From Sphagnum compactum (taxonomy: Eukaryota > Bryophyta > Sphagnopsida > Sphagnales), in assembly GCA_965153455.1 (NCBI GenBank), contig OZ234493.1:19644213-19708212 (forward strand): DNA of 64,000 nucleotides, read 5' to 3'. Below are positions 57,517-64,000 of the stretch, piece by piece. Each line of letters begins with the position of its first letter. Within the stretch, counting starts at the first letter, position 1. The notes beneath the pieces are model-generated. The model was not told the origin of the DNA. It worked only from the letters and a program-made list of their open reading frames with translations, and searched no databases. Both the position numbers and the translations under genes were made by a program.

Positions 57517-57779
57517 AGCTGCATGCATCTCTTAAATGGCTCCGCGAGAAGCTACATTCATGATGTGTAGCTGTTAGAAATAGAATTTGTTTTTGAAATA
57601 AATACGGTTTAAAAAAACCGGGGGACTTCACAGTGTCTGAAGAAAAACATTAAGAAAAAATAATGAAAAAAACCCCTACTTGAAAAAGAATGAGGTGTGT
57701 CTTCTTTCTCCAAACTTCAAACTTGCATCCAAATAAACAAAAATACAAAAGTGAAAAAGAAACATTTTATTTTTGTTAT
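57517..57779. other. Helitron sequence downstream of Rep-helicase
   Basis: Contains a first, truncated copy of the 3'-end phrase at 57620-57642 (GGGGGACTTCACAGTGTC then TGAAG), followed by A-rich sequence. No gene. Confidence 0.5.
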
Positions 57780-58024
57780 ACAAAATAATAATTAAAACAT
57801 CCGTCCCATCATCCCTCCCCTCATCCGTCTCGATGACGGCCACCGGTGCTAGCCTTTCCCCGGCGTTTAACACTGCCGCTGCATTTACGGCCATAATAAA
57901 AACAAAAAACACATATGAATAAAAAAATAAAAAAGATAAAAGTTTTTAAAAAAAACTAAAACATGAACCAAGTTTAAAGAAAGAAGGGACTTCACCGTGT
58001 CTGAAGGTCACGGGTACCCACTAC
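57780..58024 (+). repeat. Helitron 3' end, copy 2
   Basis: The block runs from AACATCCGTCCCATCATCC through GATGACGGCCACCGGTGCTA and an A-rich AAGTTTTTAAAAAAAACTAA part to GGGACTTCACCGTGTCTGAAG and CACGGGTACCCACTAC. Its layout is repeated at 58230-58501. The final CTAC departs from the CTRR rule. Confidence 0.7.
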
Positions 58025-58229
58025 AAATCCTTCTAGCTCCCAGAAAAGCCTTGGGTGGGCACCTAATAGCAATTTAATTCAGTTTCCATGGCCACAAGGC
58101 ATTTCACTCCTTCAAAATGGTCCATTCTGTGAAGCTGAAGGCCCCATGCGAGATTTTGCTGGACTCCACAGAGGGGTGTAACCCCAAGGTAAGTGGGTAA
58201 CTGAAGCACCTAGGTGACATCCGAGGTGG
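58025..58229. other. Spacer between two Helitron 3' ends
   Basis: About 205 bp of unique sequence between duplicated 3' ends. No domain is recognised in either strand. It may be flanking host DNA carried along by read-through. Confidence 0.4.
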
Positions 58230-58501
58230 CACACACCTCTGCATCCGTCCCGATGACGGCCACCGGTGCTAAAGATAAAAGTTGATGACGGGATGGATTT
58301 TGGGGAAGCTTTTTTTCTTTTAGCTACTGTTCGTCCCAATTAATGGGATGGATGAAATGTCTGTCCGGCTGGATGATCACAAAATAATAATAAAAATAAA
58401 AAATAAAAAAGTTAAAAGTTTCTAAAAAAAACTAAAACACAAACCAAGTTTAAAGAAACGGGGGGACTTCACAGTGGCCGAAGGTCACGGGCACCCACTA
58501 A
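58230..58501 (+). repeat. Helitron 3' end, copy 3, ending CTAA
   Basis: CATCCGTCCCGATGACGGCC and CACCGGTGCTA, the A-rich block and GGGGGACTTCACAGTGGCCG end in CACGGGCACCCA-CTAA at 58498-58501. CTAA fits the Helitron CTRR terminus. It is followed at once by TATTCTTGGGTGGTCGTCC, a shortened 5' end, giving a head-to-tail junction. Confidence 0.7.
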
Positions 58502-59330
58502 TATTCTTGGGTGGTCGTCCTTTCCATCCATCCGTTCCGTCATCCGTCCATCCAAGTTCCTCATCTCGAAAGAAGAAGATGATGAAAGGGGAGGAGGACG
58601 ACAACTCATGGCGATCATGTGATCCTGTTAGCACTGCGAAATTGTGGGTAAGAAAATCCCTGTGGACCAATCAGGAGCGTATTCCAGCGACACCCCTATC
58701 CGCCTGCCATAAAATGCAATATTCTATTCCGGAACGGCGGTCACACCGTCGTCGTCGTCGTCGTCACGAGTAACGCCAACGAGAAGGCGCAAACGTTTTG
58801 GCCGGAATTCTCCTCATTGCTGTGCTGATGGTGTTGCTGCTTCGAACTGCGGCGGGCGTTCCGTTGAAGGTATCTCGAAGCTATCGTGGGGTTTTATTCT
58901 TGCGAAAGAATGTGAGTATGGCTACTTGCAGGCAATTCTGCACTATGGAGTGGGTTTTTTATGGAGTTCCTTTCAGGATGCTCCCAGGCGTTCTGTTTTT
59001 CTGCTGCAGTTTTTCCTCTGTGATGTATGTATGTGGTCAAGAGGTGATGATCGAAGCAAGGGGATTGATTGCAAGCTTGCTCGATCGATGAAAGTGGAGA
59101 ATATTTTGCAGTGGAGTATATGAAACTGCAGGAGGAGAAAAACGATGCAGAGCTGAAGAAACAACACAACTTTCTCTCTCCTCTACCGCGGTATTATGTC
59201 TTTTTGTCCATAAAAGCTTTCGATGCGCTCCCGTATCCTACTGCCAAATCTATTACAGGGGTTTTATTGTCCAAAACTCCCAGTCTATCATTTTCTGAAA
59301 CTCAGATGTATGATTCATATGTCTATACAG
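58502..59330 (+). other. 5' part of second Helitron, possible captured exons
   Basis: After the 5'-like end comes CCATCCATCC simple sequence. At 58800-58870 a frame reads AGILLIAVLMVLLLRTAAG before a GT, which looks like a signal-peptide exon. At about 59114 EYMKLQEEKNDAELKKQ follows a TTTTGCAG acceptor and could be a further coiled-coil exon of the CFAP57-like gene. Both are weakly supported. Confidence 0.35.
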
Positions 59331-60269
59331 GTTTCAAGAACTAAAACGGTCAAAGGAAGTTGAGGTAGCAAGCTGGGTCCAGCGCATGGCAACAATGAAC
59401 ATGGCACATGAGCGTGCTCTTCAGGTACCCAGGATAGGTCACTCATTATGTGCTGTGCTATTTAATTTGCATAGCAAGATTGGAAATTCTCAAATATGTT
59501 TAGTCGCTGACATTGAGTGCAACAGGAGCTTATAGAGGCCTATGAAGTAAAGCTAGAGGACCAGGAGGTGGTAATTAAGAACCTGTACACAGATAAGGAG
59601 CAGCTCCACCTTGATTTTGCAGAGGTTAGGAAGCAGCAGGAGGATGATACTGACACTGAGATTGAACAGCAGAAAGCTGAGTAAGTTAATGTTCTTTGTG
59701 GTGTCATTTCCATTCATACCTTAACTTGCTGTATCTGCAGTTATGACAGGGTGTTCACAAGATGAGCAGTATGTGAGCAGTCTTGTGTTCACTGATTATT
59801 CACTGCAATGTATGTGAAGAGATGATAGTGAATGCTGGGTATGGGATTGGAGGCTATATACAGGTATGAGAAACTGCTTGACCAAGCCAATAGCACAGTC
59901 CGTCAAGTTATGGGGGAAAATGGCATTTTAAAAAGAAATTCCTTGAATTCCAGCGGGACCTTGATATGGCTCAAGATGATTTGAAGGAGATGAGTGACCA
60001 AAAGAAGGAGCTGTATGACATCAGTAGCTGCTGTGAACTTGACATTCGGTATGAGCCTGCTTTGCTTTGTTTTTTGGCACATGGGGCCTAGCACAGCACT
60101 GACTCAAAATGAAGGCACTATGCAGTCACATTTATGTTCGTATTCTGATTGCCCTGATTTGACATTTGTTTCATGATGATTCAGAACATTGCAGAAAGAT
60201 ATGTATGACAGAGAGGACACAATTGATGAGAAGGATCTGCGGATTTATGATCTCAAACGAATAAATCAG
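59331..60269 (+). pseudogene. CFAP57: Captured CFAP57-like (cilia and flagella associated) gene fragment
   Basis: Four exons with GT-AG borders and matching phases are visible: 59331-59424, 59527-59680, 59864-60048 and 60185-60269. They encode FQELKRSKEVEVASWVQRMA, ELIEAYEVKLEDQEVVIKNL, DTDTEIEQQKAEYEKLLDQ, MGENGILKK, KKELYDI and DREDTIDEKDLRIYDLKRIN. This is the C-terminal coiled coil of CFAP57, where GETGIMRKKF- and RDETIxDKExRIYDLKKKNQ-like blocks are conserved. CFAP57 is an axonemal protein of motile cilia. A 1-bp loss near 59930 breaks exon 3; its 185-bp length also violates the phase count by one. The WD-repeat N-terminus and the rest of the tail are absent. It lies inside a Helitron with its introns, so it was captured as genomic DNA. 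Confidence 0.75.
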
Positions 60270-60984
60270 GTATAGAATTTCTGGATATGGATCTGCTCCT
60301 TGCCATGTAGTTCCTTGCTTGAATGCCCATAATGCTGCTACGTCATTGTCGTCGACCACAGATGCAGCTGCTGCAGTAACAACCATGACAACTTAAAGGT
60401 GGTTTCTTCTTCAGCTGGATGGCCTACAAGAAACAGTAGCAGCAGTAGGATCAGCAACAGCAGCTTGATGAAGCTCCATGATCTCTGAGCCATCAACTGT
60501 CCAGGAAGCTGAGCAAAAGCAACAGTAACAACAAACTGGGTGGTGGTTCTTCTTCTTCCAATGCTGATCATGAGCTGCTTCATCAAGCTCATGGAGCTAG
60601 AGAAGATTGATACCCATCACTCTGAGCTGCTTTTGAAGCTTCTGAAGCTTCTTCTTCCTCTGACCATGAAGCTGAAAACTTAGACTCAAAGCTGAAGTTC
60701 TCTCACCATAAATCTTGGTCCCATGAAGCTGAAAGCTTAGACTCAAAGCCTAGACTTTTCTCTTAGTAACTCCTTATCTTCTTGAGCAGGAACCGATGAA
60801 AACATTCTCCATAGCTGGCAATGTAACAGTGCTCAAAGGAAGTTCAGCTTTTGAACTCTAGACTTGCTTGAGCTTCATGTTCTCATGATGAAACCTAAGC
60901 AGCCTTGGAAAAGATCCATGGAAAAGCACAAGACATGGGAATGGACATATTTTAATGCCCTCATCAGCAAGTCTTCTTACTTTT
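60270..60984. other. Helitron interior rich in AGCTTC/GAAGCT and CAGCAG
   Basis: Words GAAGCT, AGCTTCTGAAGC, CTTAGACTCAAAGC and CAGCAGTA recur from 60350 to 60900. The phrase TCATGAAGCTG-like AAGCTGAAA(A/G)CTTAGACTCAAAGC occurs twice near 60670 and 60728. No gene is recognised. Confidence 0.45.
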
Positions 60985-61075
60985 GGGGGACTTCACAGTG
61001 TCCGAAGGTCACGGGTACTTATATAATATTTTAGGTTTTGTCCTGTTGTGGTTGGCGGTCGTCCTTTCCATCCAT
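60985..61075 (+). repeat. Helitron 3'-end/5'-end junction
   Basis: GGGGGACTTCACAGTGTCCG through CACGGGTAC (60985-61018) is the 3' end lacking its last bases. It runs straight into TTATATAATATTTTAGG, TTTTGTCC and GGCGGTCGTCCTTTCC, which match the 5' end at 50087. This is a second head-to-tail junction in the array. Confidence 0.7.
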
Positions 61076-61726
61076 CCATCCCGTCGTTCATCCCGTCATC
61101 CATTCGTCCCTCCATCCATCCAAGGCAAAGAGTGGGGGGGAGGGCGCGGGCCCTTCTTAAATTGCAAAACTCCACTGTTTCGCGGAATTGCCCATTCTGC
61201 CCTATTTATAGCACAATAGGTATCCATCCTGTTATGAAGGGGTATTGGCCCATAATAAAAATTTCAGGCAGGCACTGAGGAAGGCTTGTTATGCAATCAA
61301 TGCAGCCAATTTTGTCCTTTTTTGGGTTTTGGGGAGAGGGGGAAAGGGAGAAATTTTTTCTTTTTTCTATTGGGGGTGGGGGTCCCATCATCCATCCATG
61401 GAATGGAGGAGACAATCATGTGGCAATTGATCTCATAGTAAGGAGGTAGTTGTCAGGAGGGACCGACCCCAGGTCGTCCCTAGCAGTGTTGTTTTTTATT
61501 TTATTTTTCTAAGATTTTTTGTTTGTAACCACAGTGGGGATCTTCCATAGAAAAATGTGGCGACCTTCCTCAAGAAGATTGTGCCAAAACTGGCTATAAA
61601 GCCGGATATGAAGTAAACAACTGTAATCGTGCTTCTATATCTTTGACTACACACTCAAAACCAACCAAATATATTTGATAATTTTGTCTTTTTTTGCTCC
61701 CCCCCCCCCCCCCCCCACTCACTTTT
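61076..61726 (+). mobile_element. Short non-autonomous Helitron body
   Basis: Between the junction and the last 3' end lie CATCCATCC simple sequence, non-coding DNA and an 18-C run (61699-61716). No coding exon is recognised. The whole unit would be about 750 bp. Confidence 0.5.
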
Positions 61727-61767
61727 GGGGGACTTCACAGTGTCCGAAGGTCACGGGTACCCACTAG
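61727..61767 (+). other. Terminal Helitron 3' end, CTAG
   Basis: GGGGGACTTCACAGTGTCCG, AAGGTCACGGGTACCCA and CTAG, followed by T at 61768. GGAC and GTCC within the first 19 bases can form a short stem. This is the best preserved of the five 3' ends. Confidence 0.75.
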
Positions 61768-62425
61768 TATATAAATAATATAGTGAGAAAAACACTAAAA
61801 TAATAGAATCTCCAAATTTTCATTTAAATTTTTTTGCCATAGAAAGAAACATCGTTTCTCATTCAAAAGAGACATTTAAATTACACTCTATAACAATGAT
61901 CATGGTATGAGATGCATGGTGTCTCAAGGACTTCATTGCATTCCTAGGTGGAATAGGTCGATTCTGTAGTTCGTTAAAAAAGGCTCCCCTGTAGTCTAAT
62001 TCCAAGGCCGAATCAGCACTTCCTGTTGATTCTGCAGCACTACCAATTCTGACATACACCCCTACAGAGACTCCTACCTGAAACCTTACGGAATGAGGCC
62101 ACAATGTGGCCAATGCCAAGCTCGTACTCATTAGGCTTGTTGTGCTTTGTAAACATACCTCCAAATACATTAAGAAAAATATGGGAGGTTTTTATGGTAA
62201 ATGAAATCCACTAACTAGGTTATTTTTGACCATATTGACCCTTTAAACTGGACATCCAAAAGGTGCAGCGTTTGGGTTAGTTGAGCAAGATTGAAGAGTG
62301 TGGGCCTATGGCCTTCCATGGAAATGTATGCCAGCCCAGACTACTCAACCGTATGTATATAGAGGAGCAAGTCGTGCTTATCTTTGTGTGCTGCTTCTCT
62401 CTTTGCTCCTTCCTAGTTGGTTTCC
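61768..62425. other. Non-coding flank leading into the 95-bp array
   Basis: It carries the dispersed phrase CTCCAAATACATTAAGAAAA at 62160-62179. TATATA at 62355-62360 could be a TATA box about 70 bp before the array. A frame from ATG 62328 has a hydrophobic stretch (AYLCVLLLSLLLPSW) and runs into the first array unit; support is weak. Confidence 0.35.
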
Positions 62426-63268
62426 TGACACACTAGCTACTTCTCAACTTCCACCCCTTCAGGACACACCTCCAATCACCATGGCCAACCTATTGCAGGC
62501 AGTCGATGCATTAGGTTTTGTGACACACTAGCTATTTCACAACTTCCACCCCTTCAGGACACACCTCCAATCACCATGGCCAACCTATTGCTGGCAGTCG
62601 ATGCATTAGGTTACGTGACACACTAACTACTTCCCAACTTCCACCCCTTCAGGACACACCTCCAATCACAATGGCCAACCTATTGCAAGCAGTCGATGCA
62701 TTAGGTTTCGTGACACACTAGCTACTTCCCAACTTCCACCCCTTCAGAACACACCTCCAATCACCATGGCCAACCTATTGCAGGCAGTCGATGCATTAGG
62801 TTTAGTGACACACTAGCTACTTCCCAACTTCCACCCCTTCAGGACCCACCTCCAATCACCATGGCCAACCTATTGCAGGCAGTCGATGCATTAGGTTTTG
62901 TGACACACTAGCTACTTCCCAACTTCCACCCCTTCAGGACCCACCTCCAATCACCATGGCCAACCTATTGCAGGCAGTCGATGCATTAGGTTTTGTGACA
63001 CACTAGCTACTTCCCAACTTCCACCCCTTCAGGACACACCTCCAATCACCATGGCCAACCTATTGCAGGCAGTCGATGCATTAGGTTTCGTGACACACTA
63101 GCTACTTCCCAACTTCCACCCCTTCAGGACCCACCTCCAATCACCATGCCCAACCTATTGCAGGCAGTCGATGCATTAGGTTTTGTGACACACTAGCTAT
63201 TTCCCAACTTTCACCCCTTCAGGACCCACCTCCAATCACCATGGCCAACCTATTGCAGGCAGTCGATT
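62426..63268 (+). repeat. 95-bp tandem array, 8.9 copies
   Basis: Units start at 62426, 62521, 62616, 62711, 62806, 62901, 62996, 63091 and 63186, always exactly 95 bp apart, and differ by only a few bases. Each has TGACACACTAGCTACTTC, a pyrimidine tract ending CCACCCCTTCAG, then AATCACCATGGCC in strong start context and the mini-frame MANLLQAVDALGFVTH closed by TAG in the next unit. One copy has lost its ATG context (CACAATGG) and one reads CATGCCC. Low divergence and fixed period indicate recent amplification. Confidence 0.95.
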
Positions 63269-64000
63269 TTTTCACATCTAGTTTGAGCTAACTTGATGTC
63301 ATGTAAATTCTTCCTTTTTCCTTATTCCTTGGTACATTTTTCAATTCTAGAGTGTGTTTACAAATAAAGTTTTGCAGGGTTGCACCAAATAAAAGTGAGA
63401 CAGTGTGAATGGAGAAAATGTAGCTGGAGATCAAGAAAAAAGGGACATAAATATGTACACAGAAGTTGTAATAATTATGGTGAAATTCCAAAAAGTAATG
63501 AACATAAACTGGACAGAAACTTAAAATAGTAGAACTTAGATTAATCGACTTTACCTTTCAACCGTCTCTTGGGACCAGGTGTTTTTTTAATAAAAAAATT
63601 CCAAATTTTTTGATATTAACATTTGGTGAATGTTTCCAGAAATTAGCAAATTTACTTGAATTTACTCAAAACTTAAATTTTTTGTGATAAAAAACAGAAA
63701 ATTTTGTCCAAAGAAAATTACTGCTTAGGAAGTTTGGATCACTGGTTTTTTTTTTATCCTTTTCTTTTTTTTCAATTCTCTGATTTTTCAAAATTGAAAA
63801 AAATTGGTAAACATGAATTTTCCGAAATAAATCTCAATAAAAAAATTTAAAAAGAAAAAAAATTTTGGTATAAAAGAATTCACTGCTTTAGACTTCTGTA
63901 ATGCTAAAATTGCAAAAATGCTCTCCAAAATGTGCCTGTGGGATAGTGACAAGTAAATAAATAAATAAGGGAAAATCACACTGCAAGGGAACAAGAGAAG
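63269..64000. other. AT-rich non-coding end of the window
   Basis: No gene or clear repeat seen; homopolymeric A and T runs dominate after 63570. Confidence 0.4.

Larger units (their letters stand above)
50087..61767 (+). mobile_element. Head-to-tail Helitron array
   Basis: The left end reads A|TCTATATATATAATAT at 50087 and the right end CACGGGTACCCA followed by CTAG|T at 61764-61767, the TC...CTAG ends and A|T target of Helitrons. Between them the 3' end sequence (GGGGGACTTCACAGTGTCC...) occurs five times, and twice it is followed directly by a 5'-end-like sequence (ATAATAT...GGTGGTCGTCC). I read this as at least three elements in tandem: an autonomous-type one to about 58501, a gene-capturing one to about 61018 and a short one to 61767. 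The first contains the Rep-helicase. Terminal similarity is seen directly; the number of elements is inference. Confidence 0.8.

Noticed and set aside
62298-62531. Secreted peptide gene running into the 95-bp array
   Set aside because: There is a hydrophobic stretch, but its stop lies in the array's repeat unit and no further support exists; kept only as a note on the flank.
62426-63268. CRISPR-like array
   Set aside because: The 95-bp units are contiguous with no unique spacers, and the genome is a plant's; it is an ordinary tandem repeat.

Overview
The window looks like repeat-rich, AT-rich nuclear DNA of a streptophyte plant. The support is two intron-less AP2/ERF-type genes, a plant-type CACTA (En/Spm) TNP2 transposase, a plant-type Helitron, and decayed plant retroelement and hAT-like coding relics. 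A captured piece of a CFAP57-like ciliary gene (59331-60269) implies that the host, or a recent donor, makes motile cilia or flagella. That points to a charophyte, bryophyte, lycophyte, fern or ginkgo/cycad-grade plant rather than a flowering plant. I cannot name the species.

Only two loci look like intact host genes. They are the AP2/ERF paralogues at 5370-6014 (+) and 27544-28194 (-), about 21.5 kb apart in opposite orientation. They share coding sequence, parts of both UTRs, and clusters of RCCGAC (DRE/CRT core) sites at a similar distance upstream. Almost everything else is mobile or repetitive DNA at different stages of decay.

Layout: 1-4750 holds AT-rich tandem repeats, degenerate repeats and a MITE. 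4760-6320 is AP2 gene 1. 8489-16290 is a CACTA element with a left terminus, a minus-strand coiled-coil orf, a SET-domain orf and a TNP2 transposase, each carrying stops or frameshifts. 16300-25800 is dispersed repeats, MITEs and a tandem duplication. 25800-26400 is a decayed Ty3/gypsy integrase end. 27170-28660 is AP2 gene 2. 28690-29345 is a hairpin-forming tandem array and 29525-29824 a PIF/Harbinger-like MITE. 35090-38130 holds two opposed relics of one non-LTR-like retroelement. 41470-44390 is a hAT-like pseudogene split by a 1,079-bp insert with a 5-bp target duplication. 50087-61767 is a head-to-tail Helitron array carrying a nearly intact Rep-helicase and captured fragments of host genes. 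62426-63268 is a regular 95-bp tandem array whose every unit contains an ATG in strong context.

The most unusual content is the SET-domain protein encoded inside the CACTA element, the Helitron array with captured CFAP57 and hydrolase exons, and the 95-bp start-codon array. Everything here is read by eye: family names rest on motif recognition, and borders of decayed elements are approximate.
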